From: an uncultured Dorea sp.
GTDB taxonomy: Bacteria; Bacillota; Clostridia; Lachnospirales; Lachnospiraceae
Direction: 5' to 3'
NCBI GenBank assembly: GCA_934307335.1
Contig: CAKRCL010000047.1
Coordinates: forward strand, 1-13,123
DNA: 13,123 nt
This document shows positions 1-7,971 of the stretch, piece by piece; the first letter of the stretch is position 1, and each line of letters starts with the position of its first letter. The translations under genes were made by a program, and so were the position numbers. The notes under the pieces were generated by a model. It had not been told where the DNA came from. It ran no database searches and saw only the letters and a program-made list of their open reading frames with translations.

Positions 1-306
1 CTGGAAGATCTGAAGAAGAAAGCAGGAGTCTCTGCAATGGATATCGCAAAAGGACTTCTGGATAACGGAATCCATCCACCTACAATGTACTTCCCGTTAA
101 TCGTACATGAAGCGCTGATGGTCGAGCCGACAGAGACGGAGTCAAAAGAAGTGCTGGATCATGCGATCGAGGTATTCCGTAAGCTTTATCAGGATGCGCT
201 GGAAAATCCAGAGAGTCTGCTTCAGGCAACGGTGACAACACCAGTCACAAGAATGGATGAGGTTGAGGCAGCAAGACATCCGGTATTGAAATATGAGTTT
301 GAATAA
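1..306 (+). CDS. gcvPB: Glycine dehydrogenase (decarboxylating) subunit 2, C-terminal part (partial)
   Basis: The reading frame is open from base 1 to a TAA at 304-306 and gives the last 101 residues of a longer protein whose start lies outside the window. The stretch IHPPTMYFPLIVHEALMVEP, followed by TETESKEVLDHAIEVFRKL, matches the C-terminus of the PLP-dependent P-protein of the glycine cleavage system. In Gram-positives this protein is split in two, and this would be subunit 2 (GcvPB). It decarboxylates glycine and passes the aminomethyl group to the lipoyl H-protein. The PLP lysine would lie upstream and is not visible. Downstream, 71 bases with a strong hairpin separate it from fhs. That context suggests glycine-derived methylene-THF feeds the next three genes. 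An internal ATG at 37 is not the start. Confidence 0.88.
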   Translation: MEDLKKKAGVSAMDIAKGLLDNGIHPPTMYFPLIVHEALMVEPTETESKEVLDHAIEVFRKLYQDALENPESLLQATVTTPVTRMDEVEAARHPVLKYEFE

Positions 307-319
307 AATTCTGAAGAAG

Positions 320-349
320 TAGTGGAGGAGTTATTTTACTCCTCCACTA
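320..349 (+). other. Strong intergenic hairpin between gcvPB and fhs
   Basis: TAGTGGAGGAGT (320-331) and ACTCCTCCACTA (338-349) form a perfect 12-bp stem with a six-base loop. No T-run follows on either strand, so it does not look like a standard intrinsic terminator. It may be a leaky terminator, an RNA processing or stabilising element at the 3' end of the gcv message, or a divider of expression between gcv and fhs. One arm contains a Shine-Dalgarno-like GGAGGAG with no start codon served by it. The true fhs ribosome binding site (AAGGAG, 363-368) lies outside the stem. Confidence 0.55.
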
Positions 350-377
350 TAAGGCTAAGAATAAGGAGAATTATAAC

Positions 378-2057
378 ATGGGATATAAAAGTGATATTGA
401 AATAGCTCAGGAAACTGAAATGCAAGTGATCAATGATATTGCAGATAAAATCGGAATTCCAGAAAAATATGTAGAAAATTACGGAAAGTATAAAGCAAAA
501 ATTGATTATCGATACTATCAAGAGGAACTTGTGAATCGCCCGGATGCAAAGGTGGTTCTTGTTACTGCAATTAATCCGACACCTGCTGGTGAGGGAAAGA
601 CGACTACAACAATTGGAGTAGCAGATGCATTGAATAAAATTGGAAAGAAAACGATGGTTGCGCTTAGAGAACCTTCTCTTGGACCGGTATTTGGTGTGAA
701 AGGAGGAGCAGCCGGGGGCGGCTATGCGCAGGTCGTTCCGATGGAGGATATCAACCTTCATTTTACAGGAGATTTACATGCAATTGGCGCGGCAAATAAT
801 CTGATCGCAGCGATGTTGGATAATCATATTCATCAGGGAAATGCGTTAGATATTGATACGAATCGTGTTACATGGAGAAGATGCGTAGATATGAACGACC
901 GCCAGCTCAGAGATATTGTTGACGGATTGGGCGTAAAAGCGAATGGAGTGACCAGACAAGATGGATTTGATATTACAGTAGCCTCTGAAATTATGGCAGT
1001 TTTCTGCCTGTCCAGTGATATTATTGATTTGAAAAACAGAGTATCAAGAATTGTTGTTGGTTATTCTAGAAGCGGAAAACCAGTAACAGCCGGAGATTTA
1101 CACGCAGAAGGAGCTGTTGCAGCGCTTCTTAAGGATGCATTGAAGCCGAACCTGGTACAGACATTGGAAGGAACACCGGCCTTTGTACATGGTGGACCGT
1201 TTTCGAATATTGCGCATGGTTGTAATAGTGTGATCGCAACAAAAATGGGAATGAAACTGGCTGATTATATGATTACAGAGGCAGGATTTGGTGCAGATCT
1301 TGGTGCGGAGAAATTTATTGATATAAAATGCAGAATGTCAGGGGTACGTCCAAGTGCAGTGATTCTTGTGGCAACAATCAAAGCTTTGAAATATAACGGA
1401 GGGGTTTCAAAAACAGACTTGGCCGAGGAAAATTTGGAAGCGTTAGAAAAAGGAATTCCAAATCTTTTGAAGCATGTTGAAAATATTACACAGGTTTATC
1501 ATTTGCCGGCGGTAGTTGCGATTAATAAATTCCCGACAGATACAGAGGCAGAATTAGCACTTGTAAGAGAAAAGTGTAATGAACTCGGAGTAAATGTTGC
1601 ACTTTCAGATGTGTGGGCAAATGGTGGTGAAGGTGGAAAAGAACTTGCAAAAGAAGTTGTACGGCTTTGTGAAAAAGAAAGTAAAATGGAATTTACTTAT
1701 GATACAGAAGTTCCGATAAAAGAGAAGATAGAAGCTATTGCAAAAAAAATCTATGGTGCAGATGGCGTAGATTATACTCCAAAAGCAAATAAGGAAATTA
1801 AAAATCTTGAAGAAATCGGTCTTGGGAATCTGCCTATTTGCATGGCAAAAAATCAGTATTCATTAACGGATGATGCAAAAAAACTGGGACGTCCAACAGG
1901 ATTTCGCATTACTATTCGTGATATTACAGCATCAGCCGGAGCAGGATTTCTAGTTGCGTTGACAGGTGATATTATGAAGATGCCGGGGCTTCCGAAAGTA
2001 CCGGTAGCGGAGAAAATAGATGTTGATGTAAATGGTGTGATTTCGGGACTTTTCTAA
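378..2057 (+). CDS. fhs: Formate--tetrahydrofolate ligase (10-formyl-THF synthetase)
   Basis: A cytoplasmic enzyme that makes 10-formyl-THF from formate, THF and ATP, and can run in reverse to give formate plus ATP. At 559 aa it has the usual family length. Visible signatures are the ATP-binding loop [11 protein letters not shown] (residues 68-78), the family signature [11 protein letters not shown] (106-116) and a second signature [12 protein letters not shown] near residues 330-342. The ATG at 378 follows AAGGAG at 363-368 with good spacing. It is the first gene of a tight fhs-fchA-folD cluster; the 21-base gap to fchA holds only that gene's ribosome binding site. Because glycine cleavage lies upstream, the gene may serve glycine-derived C1 oxidation to formate with ATP gain as well as purine synthesis. 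No truncation or missing signature was seen. Confidence 0.97.
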   Translation: MGYKSDIEIAQETEMQVINDIADKIGIPEKYVENYGKYKAKIDYRYYQEELVNRPDAKVVLVTAINPTPAGEGKTTTTIGVADALNKIGKKTMVALREPSLGPVFGVKGGAAGGGYAQVVPMEDINLHFTGDLHAIGAANNLIAAMLDNHIHQGNALDIDTNRVTWRRCVDMNDRQLRDIVDGLGVKANGVTRQDGFDITVASEIMAVFCLSSDIIDLKNRVSRIVVGYSRSGKPVTAGDLHAEGAVAALLKDALKPNLVQTLEGTPAFVHGGPFSNIAHGCNSVIATKMGMKLADYMITEAGFGADLGAEKFIDIKCRMSGVRPSAVILVATIKALKYNGGVSKTDLAEENLEALEKGIPNLLKHVENITQVYHLPAVVAINKFPTDTEAELALVREKCNELGVNVALSDVWANGGEGGKELAKEVVRLCEKESKMEFTYDTEVPIKEKIEAIAKKIYGADGVDYTPKANKEIKNLEEIGLGNLPICMAKNQYSLTDDAKKLGRPTGFRITIRDITASAGAGFLVALTGDIMKMPGLPKVPVAEKIDVDVNGVISGLF

Positions 2058-2078
2058 AGGTTCGGGAGGATATGAAAT

Positions 2079-2708
2079 ATGATGCTAGAAAAAAATACAA
2101 TTGATTTTTTGGATATTCTTTCTTCATCAGCACCAGTGCCGGGCGGTGGCGGGGCGTCTGCTGCGGTCGGCGCATTTGGTGCGGCTTTGGGAATGATGGT
2201 TGCAAATCTGACTGTTGGAAAAAAGAAATATGCAGAAGTTGAAGAAGAGATTATAGAAGTGAGAGGAAAACTAGAAGTACTTCGAAATCGCCTTGTTAAT
2301 CTTGTAGATGCTGATGCAGAAGCATTTGAACCATTGTCAAAGGCCTATGGTCTTCCCAAAGATACTCCTGAGCAAAAAGCGTATAAAGAAAAAGTACTGG
2401 AAGAAGAGTTATATCATGCAAGTGTTGTGCCGCTTCAAATTATGGAAACAATTATGGAATCCATGTCACTATTGAAGATTTTAGGTGAAAAAGGAAGTAA
2501 GATTGCAATTAGTGATGTGGGAGTAGGAATTTTATTTGCACAGGCAGCTCTAGAAGGCGCTTCATTAAATATCTTCATAAATACGAAGCTTATGAAAAAT
2601 AAAGAACAGGCAGAAAAACTGAATCAGATCGCGAACCAGAAGATTGCTGAAGGCAGACAGATAAAAGATCAGGTTTATGCACACGTTTGTGCACAGATTA
2701 AAAAGTAA
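2079..2708 (+). CDS. fchA: Methenyltetrahydrofolate cyclohydrolase, FTCD/FchA family
   Basis: A 209-aa protein of the cyclodeaminase/cyclohydrolase family (the C-terminal domain of formiminotransferase-cyclodeaminase). It would interconvert 5,10-methenyl-THF and 10-formyl-THF in the cytoplasm. The N-terminal glycine-rich block SSSAPVPGGGGASAAVGAFG (residues about 11-30), then MVANLTVGKKKY, and the later ISDVGVGILFAQAALEGASL are characteristic of the family. The protein is short and stand-alone, as in acetogenic and glycine-using Clostridia, with no formiminotransferase domain. The start at 2079 is preceded by GGGAGGA (2064-2070); an in-frame ATG directly follows at 2082. An ATG at 2072 is in another frame. 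Lying between fhs and folD, it most likely supplies the cyclohydrolase step. Formiminotetrahydrofolate cyclodeaminase activity cannot be ruled out, but no histidine-degradation gene is adjacent. Confidence 0.9.
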   Translation: MMLEKNTIDFLDILSSSAPVPGGGGASAAVGAFGAALGMMVANLTVGKKKYAEVEEEIIEVRGKLEVLRNRLVNLVDADAEAFEPLSKAYGLPKDTPEQKAYKEKVLEEELYHASVVPLQIMETIMESMSLLKILGEKGSKIAISDVGVGILFAQAALEGASLNIFINTKLMKNKEQAEKLNQIANQKIAEGRQIKDQVYAHVCAQIKK

Positions 2709-2729
2709 GACTGTGGGAAGGAGAACATC

Positions 2730-3572
2730 GTGGGTAATAGAATGTCTGGTAAAGAAGTGGCAGAGACCATGAAAGGATTATTAAAAGGCAGGGTGGAAGT
2801 GCTGGAAAAAGAAGGAATCACTCCATGCCTGACTATTATCCGGGTGGGAGCAAGAGAGAATGATCTTGCATATGAAAAAGGCGCGAAAAAGCGAATGGAG
2901 CTGATTGGGATTTTGTGTAAAGTTCTGGAATTGCCAGAAAATATTAGTCAGCAGCAATTTGAAGAAGCGTTTGCCAGAGTAAATGAAGATCCTAAGGTGC
3001 ATGGAATATTATTATTTCGACCACTCCCAGAAGGACTGGATGAAGAGCCGATCAAGAAAATGATAGATCCAAAGAAAGATGTGGACTGCATGAGTCCTGT
3101 GAATATTGAAAAAGTATTTTCGGGAGATGCAAGCGGTAACGCACCTTGTACTGCACAGGCCGTTATGGAAATGTTACATCATTATCAAATCCCAATTTCC
3201 GGAAAACGCGTTACCATTGTAGGGAGAAGTATGGTGATCGGAAAACCACTTGCGATGATGCTGCTAAAAGAAAATGCAACCGTTACAGTTTGCCATACAA
3301 AAACCAGAGATTTGCAACAAGAGTGTAAAAAGGCAGAAATTCTTGTTGCATGTGCCGGTAAAGCAAAAATGATCACAAAAGATATGGTAGATCCGGAGAC
3401 GGTGGTTGTAGATGTAGGCATCAATGTAGATGAAAATGGGAAGCTATGTGGTGATGTGGATTTTGAAAATATACAGGAAATTGCTTCTTATATAAGTCCG
3501 GTTCCTGGTGGAGTAGGAAGTGTTACAACATCGGTATTAGCAGAACATGTGATAAAAGGAATCGAATATTAA
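2730..3572 (+). CDS. folD: FolD-family methylene-THF dehydrogenase, cyclohydrolase residues apparently lost
   Basis: A 280-aa protein of normal FolD length. It would oxidise 5,10-methylene-THF to methenyl-THF with NAD(P)+. The Rossmann block VGRSMVIGKPLAMMLL (residues 165-180), CHTKT (188-192) and PGGVGSVTTS (259-268) are clear family signatures. Ungapped comparison from memory with human MTHFD1 (Y52, K56, Q100, D125) keeps the tyrosine (Y48) and aspartate (D119). It places alanine (A52) at the catalytic lysine and phenylalanine (F96, in GILLFRPLP) at the glutamine. A lysine at 53 is one position off. These residues are needed for cyclohydrolase activity, so this copy may be dehydrogenase-only, with FchA next door completing the step. 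The GTG start at 2730 sits 6 bases after AAGGAG; an in-frame ATG at 2742 is less well placed. It is the last gene of the operon, before the terminator at 3594. Confidence 0.93.
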   Translation: MGNRMSGKEVAETMKGLLKGRVEVLEKEGITPCLTIIRVGARENDLAYEKGAKKRMELIGILCKVLELPENISQQQFEEAFARVNEDPKVHGILLFRPLPEGLDEEPIKKMIDPKKDVDCMSPVNIEKVFSGDASGNAPCTAQAVMEMLHHYQIPISGKRVTIVGRSMVIGKPLAMMLLKENATVTVCHTKTRDLQQECKKAEILVACAGKAKMITKDMVDPETVVVDVGINVDENGKLCGDVDFENIQEIASYISPVPGGVGSVTTSVLAEHVIKGIEY

Positions 3573-3593
3573 AGTGATAAAATCAAATATGAT

Positions 3594-3630
3594 AACCGTA
3601 TATTCTATAGTGGATATACGGTTTGTTTGT
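3594..3630 (+). terminator. Intrinsic terminator after the fhs-fchA-folD operon
   Basis: AACCGTATAT (3594-3603) pairs perfectly with ATATACGGTT (3614-3623) around a ten-base loop, and a T-rich stretch TGTTTGT follows. The stem has only moderate GC and the T-run is interrupted by G, so it may be incomplete. Its position 21 bases after the folD stop and upstream of the rnf promoter supports it as the end of the C1 operon. Confidence 0.7.
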
Positions 3631-3683
3631 TAAGAAAAGAACGAGATGTACTGCGTAATGTACAAGAAAATATAACGTAGCAC

Positions 3684-3712
3684 TGGAAAAAATATTTTTT
3701 TTCTTGTATAGT
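3684..3712 (+). promoter_or_regulatory. Candidate sigma-A promoter for the rnf operon
   Basis: TGGAAA (3684-3689, 4/6 to TTGACA) and TATAGT (3707-3712, 5/6 to TATAAT) are separated by 17 bases, with a T-rich spacer. Transcription would begin near 3719, about 28 bases before the rnfC start. This is the only plausible promoter I see in the 174-base gap between folD and rnfC. The rest of that gap holds the terminator at 3594, a partial palindrome at 3627-3644 and a short TGTAC/GTACA inverted repeat at 3647-3664. Confidence 0.45.
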
Positions 3713-3746
3713 ATAAAAAGAGTAAAAAGGAAGGAAGGATAAAAGG

Positions 3747-5066
3747 ATGTCATTGTTAACATTTAAAGGTGGAGTTCATCCGAATGATGGCAAAAGTCTG
3801 GCAAAAGATAAGGCAATTGTCGAAATAAAGCCAAAAGGTGATCTGGTATATCCGATGTCACAGCACATTGGTGCTCCGGCAGTCCCGATTGTGGCAAAAG
3901 GCGACCATGTTCTCAGAGGGCAGATGATTGCTGAAGCAGGTGGATTTGTATCAGCGCCGATTTATGCATCAGTATCAGGAACAGTCAAAGCAATCGAGCC
4001 GCATTTTACACCGGCTGGCTCCAAAGTCAACAGCATTGTGATTGAAAATGACGGAGAATATGAGGAAGTAGAATATAGTACCCAGAAGGCGGTGTCTGAG
4101 ATGTCAAAAGAAGAAATTCTAAATGCAATCGGAGATGCGGGTATTGTAGGTATGGGTGGTGCAGGATTCCCTACGAAAGTAAAATTATCACCGAAAGAAC
4201 CAGATAAGATTGATTACATTATTGCGAACTGTGCAGAATGTGAGCCGTATATCACAGCGGATTACCGACAGATTTTAGAACACGGCGAAGAACTGGTGGA
4301 AGGGATGAAGATTATCCTTCGTTTGTTTGATAATGCAAAAGGGCTTTTTGGAGTAGAAGATAATAAGCCGGATTGCATTGAAAAATTAAAAGAACTGACA
4401 AAAGATGAGCCTCGTATGGAAGTTTTGAAGCTTCAGACGAAGTATCCACAGGGTGGAGAACGTCAGCTTATTTATGCAACAACCGGGCGTGCGATTAATT
4501 CATCAATGCTTCCGGCGGATGCAGGATGTGTAGTTGACAACGTAGCTACAATATCTGCAGTTTATCATGCGGTCGCAAAGGGAGAGCCTTCTATGGATCG
4601 TATCGTAACTGTCAGCGGAGATGCAATCGAAGAGCCGGGTAACTTTAAGGTACCTTTTGGTATAAATCATGCAGAGCTTATTGAAGCTGCCGGCGGTTAT
4701 AAGAGTGAACCAGAGAAAATAATTTCCGGTGGTCCTATGATGGGATTTTCTATGTTTACGGTGGATGCTCCGGTGACTAAGACATCTTCATCAATTCTTT
4801 GCTTTACAAAAGATGAAGTTTCAAAATTCGAGCCGACGGCATGTATTAATTGTGGTCGTTGTGTAGAAGTCTGTCCAAGTCGTCTGATTCCATCAAGACT
4901 TGCAGATTATGCAGAACACCATGATGAAGAAGCATTTACGAAGCATGAAGGTCTGGAATGTATGGAATGTGGTTCCTGTAGTTATGTCTGCCCGGCAAAA
5001 CGACAGTTAAAGCAGGCCATCGGTTCCATGAGAAAAACAGCACTTGCTAATCGTAAGAAGAAATAA
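3747..5066 (+). CDS. rnfC: Rnf complex subunit RnfC (NADH/FMN-binding, 2x[4Fe-4S])
   Basis: RnfC is the peripheral cytoplasmic subunit of the Rnf ferredoxin:NAD+ oxidoreductase, where NAD+ meets FMN. At 439 aa it is the compact clostridial type. An N-terminal barrel-sandwich-like part covers roughly residues 1-110. The nucleotide/FMN block GIVGMGGAGFPTKVKL lies at 132-147 and NCAECEPYITADYRQ at 161-175. Two [4Fe-4S] motifs lie near the C-terminus: C366, C369, C372, C376 and C405, C408, C411, C415. It lacks the long alanine-rich C-terminal tail of many proteobacterial RnfC proteins. The ATG at 3747 follows an AGGAAGGA ribosome binding region. It is the first gene of rnfCDGEAB, the usual order in Clostridia, with 27 bases to rnfD. 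Confidence 0.96.
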   Translation: MSLLTFKGGVHPNDGKSLAKDKAIVEIKPKGDLVYPMSQHIGAPAVPIVAKGDHVLRGQMIAEAGGFVSAPIYASVSGTVKAIEPHFTPAGSKVNSIVIENDGEYEEVEYSTQKAVSEMSKEEILNAIGDAGIVGMGGAGFPTKVKLSPKEPDKIDYIIANCAECEPYITADYRQILEHGEELVEGMKIILRLFDNAKGLFGVEDNKPDCIEKLKELTKDEPRMEVLKLQTKYPQGGERQLIYATTGRAINSSMLPADAGCVVDNVATISAVYHAVAKGEPSMDRIVTVSGDAIEEPGNFKVPFGINHAELIEAAGGYKSEPEKIISGGPMMGFSMFTVDAPVTKTSSSILCFTKDEVSKFEPTACINCGRCVEVCPSRLIPSRLADYAEHHDEEAFTKHEGLECMECGSCSYVCPAKRQLKQAIGSMRKTALANRKKK

Positions 5067-5093
5067 CTAAGAAAGAATAAGAGGTGAATCAAC

Positions 5094-6044
5094 GTGGGCG
5101 ATCACACATTAAAAATGTCATCATCACCGCATATTCGTGATAATATGACAACAAGCAAGATTATGCTCATGGTAGTAATTGCACTGCTGCCAGCATCTGC
5201 GTTTGGTATTTATAATTTTGGAGTTCCGGCGCTTATTATGCTGATTAGTACAACTGTCTCAGCGGTACTTACAGAGTATATTTATGAAAAACTTATGCAC
5301 AAGAAATGTACAATCGGAGATTTTAGTGCTGTAGTGACAGGACTTCTCCTTGGACTGAATATGCCACCTACAGCACCATGGTGGATGGGAGCACTCGGAA
5401 GTGTATTTGGTATTCTGATTGTAAAACAGCTTTTTGGAGGACTGGGACAGAACTTTATGAACCCGGCACTTGGAGCAAGATGTTTTCTATTGATTTCTTT
5501 TACAAGTCAGATGACAACTTTTGTTTATGACGGAGTAACAGGAGCAACACCGCTTGCGCTTTTGAAATCTGGAAAAGCAGTAAATTCTATGGATATGTTG
5601 GTAGGTACAATTCCGGGAACAATCGGTGAGACTTCAGTGATTGCAATTATCATTGGAGCAATCTTCTTAATTTTAATGGGAATTATTGATCTTCGTATTC
5701 CGGGTACATATATTGTGACATTCGTTATCTTTATTGGTATTTTTGGACATTTTCAGAATCCGGATGTCGGTTTCTTTGATGCACAGTATATTACAGCACA
5801 TCTTTGTGGTGGCGGATTGATGCTTGGTGCATGGTTCATGGCGACAGATTATGTAACATGTCCGATCACGCCAAAGGGACAATACGTATATGGAATCCTG
5901 CTTGGAATCCTGACTGGATTATTCCGATTATTCGGTGGTTCGGCAGAAGGAGTATCCTATGCAATTATTATCAGTAATTTATTTGTACCATTGATCGAGA
6001 GAGTGACTCTCCCAAAACCATTTGGTAAAGGAGGAGAGAAATAA
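5094..6044 (+). CDS. rnfD: Rnf complex membrane subunit RnfD (covalent FMN)
   Basis: A polytopic membrane subunit of the NqrB/RnfD family, 316 aa, carrying covalent FMN within the Rnf electron path. Hydrophobic segments run from about residue 23 to near the C-terminus. The blocks GLLLGLNMPPTAPWW (about 83-97) and NFMNPALGARCF (120-131) are typical. The flavinylation motif TGATPL lies at 149-154, with T152 as the likely FMN-bearing threonine added by ApbE; an apbE gene is present at 9264-10241. The start is GTG at 5094, preceded by GAGGTGA (5081-5087) at suitable spacing. Its TAA shares one base with the rnfG ATG (TAATG at 6042-6046), which indicates translational coupling. Confidence 0.96.
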   Translation: MGDHTLKMSSSPHIRDNMTTSKIMLMVVIALLPASAFGIYNFGVPALIMLISTTVSAVLTEYIYEKLMHKKCTIGDFSAVVTGLLLGLNMPPTAPWWMGALGSVFGILIVKQLFGGLGQNFMNPALGARCFLLISFTSQMTTFVYDGVTGATPLALLKSGKAVNSMDMLVGTIPGTIGETSVIAIIIGAIFLILMGIIDLRIPGTYIVTFVIFIGIFGHFQNPDVGFFDAQYITAHLCGGGLMLGAWFMATDYVTCPITPKGQYVYGILLGILTGLFRLFGGSAEGVSYAIIISNLFVPLIERVTLPKPFGKGGEK

Positions 6045-6637
6045 TGAATAAGATATTGAAAAATACATTGATTCTGACAGCGATTACTTTAGTTGCCGGA
6101 CTTGGACTCGGTCTGGTTCATGAGATTACATTGAATCCGATCGCACAGGCGCAGGAGAAGGCCAAAAAGGAAGCTTGGCAGGCAGTATTTCCGGATGCGA
6201 AGCTTGATGAGTTCAAAGAAACGGATGTTGACGAGAAAGCAGCAAAGACAGCAATCAAAGATCTGGGTGTGAATGCATCCATCAATGAAGTCTGTACAGT
6301 CGGTGATGAAGGATATGTTATCACTACAACTGATAAAGATGGATATGGTGGAGATATTCAAGTCAGTGTCGGTATCAAATCTGATGGAACAGTGACCGGT
6401 GTTTCTTTCCTTTCAATCAGCGAAACAGCCGGACTTGGAATGAAAGCAAAAGAGTCATCTTTCTATGAGCAGTATGTTGGAAAGAATCCAACAAAGTTTG
6501 TAGTTTCCAAAGACGGAGGAGACGGTGAGCAGATTGATGCCTTAAGTGGAGCAACCATTACATCAAGAGCAGTGACCGGAGCTGTCAATGCGGCCCTTGG
6601 CTATTATCAGAATGCATTTGGACAGGGAGGTAATTAG
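6044..6637 (+). CDS. rnfG: Rnf complex subunit RnfG (extracytoplasmic FMN protein)
   Basis: A 197-aa protein with one N-terminal membrane anchor (about residues 8-26) and an outward-facing FMN-binding domain (NqrC/RnfG family). It passes electrons through covalently bound FMN. The flavinylation motif DALSGATIT ends with S168-G-A-T-I-T173, and T173 is the expected attachment residue. Upstream, SISETAGLGMKA (about 124-135) is the conserved ETPGLG-like block, with A in place of the usual P. The ATG at 6044 overlaps the rnfD stop by one base and has GGAGGAG just upstream. The rnfE start follows its stop after two bases. The domain is complete. Confidence 0.95.
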   Translation: MNKILKNTLILTAITLVAGLGLGLVHEITLNPIAQAQEKAKKEAWQAVFPDAKLDEFKETDVDEKAAKTAIKDLGVNASINEVCTVGDEGYVITTTDKDGYGGDIQVSVGIKSDGTVTGVSFLSISETAGLGMKAKESSFYEQYVGKNPTKFVVSKDGGDGEQIDALSGATITSRAVTGAVNAALGYYQNAFGQGGN

Positions 6638-6639
6638 AG

Positions 6640-7359
6640 ATGAATAAATGTACGGAAAGAGTTTATAATGGACTGATTAAAGAAAATCCTACTTTTGTTC
6701 TGATGCTTGGTATGTGTCCGACGCTTGCAGTTACAACATCTGCAATTAACGGAGTAGGTATGGGACTTTCCACAACTGTTGTATTAGTTCTTTCTAATAT
6801 GTTGATTTCTATGCTTCGTAAGATTATACCAGATTCAGTCAGAATGCCTGCATTCATTGTTGTTGTTGCATCATTTGTAACAATTGTACAGTTTTTATTA
6901 GAAGGATTTGTGCCGAGTCTTTATGATTCACTTGGTCTTTATATTCCTCTGATAGTTGTAAACTGTATCATTCTTGGGCGTGCAGAAAGCTATGCATCAA
7001 AGAATCCGGTTCTGCCATCTATCTTTGATGGAATTGGTATGGGACTTGGCTTTACATTTGGACTTGCATGTATTGGTATTGTTCGTGAATTTATTGGAAC
7101 AGGAGCAATCTTCGGAAAACAGATTCTTCCGCTTGCGGATATTGCAGCCGGACAGGGAGGATATGTTCCGGTTACAATTTTTATTCTGCCACCGGGAGCA
7201 TTTCTTGTTCTTGCATTTTTGGTTGCAGCTATGAATAAGATCAGAAAGAATGCAGAAAAGAAAGGCAAGAAAATTGCAGAGCCACAGGGATGCTGCTCAG
7301 ATTGCGCTGGATGTGCAGGATGTAGCGGAAAAGTATTTCCAACAGGCGATGAAGAATAG
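6640..7359 (+). CDS. rnfE: Rnf complex membrane subunit RnfE with cysteine-rich C-terminal tail
   Basis: An integral membrane subunit of the RnfE/NqrD family, about six transmembrane segments. C26 (GMCPTLAVT) and C109 (VNCIILGRAESYA) match the positions that, with their RnfA counterparts, hold an intramembrane [2Fe-2S] cluster in the family. At 239 aa it is longer than a typical RnfE of about 200 aa. The extra part is a charged, lysine-rich linker (about 200-213) followed by five cysteines, C218, C219, C222, C225 and C228, spaced CC-x2-C-x2-C-x2-C, and an acidic end. By membrane topology the tail is probably cytoplasmic, but this is inferred. The ATG at 6640 has GGGAGG (6625-6630) nine bases upstream. 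Confidence 0.95.
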   Translation: MNKCTERVYNGLIKENPTFVLMLGMCPTLAVTTSAINGVGMGLSTTVVLVLSNMLISMLRKIIPDSVRMPAFIVVVASFVTIVQFLLEGFVPSLYDSLGLYIPLIVVNCIILGRAESYASKNPVLPSIFDGIGMGLGFTFGLACIGIVREFIGTGAIFGKQILPLADIAAGQGGYVPVTIFILPPGAFLVLAFLVAAMNKIRKNAEKKGKKIAEPQGCCSDCAGCAGCSGKVFPTGDEE

Positions 7360-7373
7360 GAGGAGTGCAGAGT

Positions 7374-7958
7374 ATGAAAACACTATCAGAATTATTGATT
7401 ATTGCAATCGGCTCAGCTATTGTAAATAACGTTGTACTCAGCCAGTTCCTTGGAATCTGTCCATTCCTTGGAGTATCCAAAAAAGTTGAGACAGCTACAG
7501 GTATGGGAGGAGCAGTTGTATTTGTTATTACACTTTCTTCCTTATTGACAAGTTTGATTTATAAATTTATTCTCGTCCCATTAGGATTTGAATATCTGCA
7601 GACGATTGTATTTATCTTATTTATTGCGGCACTGGTTCAGTTTGTTGAGATGTTCCTGAAAAAAGCGATGCCGTCACTTTATCAGGCACTTGGAGTATAT
7701 CTTCCACTGATTACAACAAACTGTGCGGTTCTTGGTGTAGCACTTACAAATGTGCAGAAAGATTATACAATTTTAGAAGGCGTTGTAAATGGTGTTGGAA
7801 CATCTGTTGGATTTTTGATTGCAATCGTAATCATGGCAGGTATTCGTGAAAAAATTGAGTACAATGATATTTCAGAGTCCTTCCAGGGGACACCAATTGT
7901 CTTGCTTACAGCATGTCTTATGGCAATTGCGTTCTGTGGATTTTCAGGACTGATATAG
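7374..7958 (+). CDS. rnfA: Rnf complex membrane subunit RnfA
   Basis: An integral membrane protein of 194 aa, the RnfA/NqrE-family partner of RnfE, with about six transmembrane segments in inverted topology. C29 (FLGICPFLG) and C117 (ITTNCAVLG) are the expected ligands of the shared intramembrane [2Fe-2S] cluster. I chose ATG 7374. An in-frame GTG at 7365 would add three residues but lies one base after AGGAGG (7358-7363), too close to be served by it. From ATG the spacing is normal and the protein starts MKTLSELL, as in relatives. The ribosome binding site overlaps the rnfE stop, and the stop overlaps the rnfB ribosome binding site, so translation is tightly coupled. Confidence 0.95.
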   Translation: MKTLSELLIIAIGSAIVNNVVLSQFLGICPFLGVSKKVETATGMGGAVVFVITLSSLLTSLIYKFILVPLGFEYLQTIVFILFIAALVQFVEMFLKKAMPSLYQALGVYLPLITTNCAVLGVALTNVQKDYTILEGVVNGVGTSVGFLIAIVIMAGIREKIEYNDISESFQGTPIVLLTACLMAIAFCGFSGLI

Positions 7959-7971
7959 GAGGGGATAGACA

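Noticed and set aside
336..761. Long minus-strand open frame across the start of fhs
   Set aside because: It is antisense to the strongly conserved fhs coding sequence, has low-complexity Cys/Ser/Ile-rich translation and no recognisable domain.
3647..3664. Short inverted repeat TGTAC / GTACA before the rnf promoter
   Set aside because: Five-base arms with an eight-base gap are expected by chance in A/T-rich intergenic DNA; no known operator matches.
7365..7373. GTG at 7365 as the rnfA start
   Set aside because: It is only one base from the AGGAGG sequence; ATG 7374 has normal spacing and gives the expected N-terminus.
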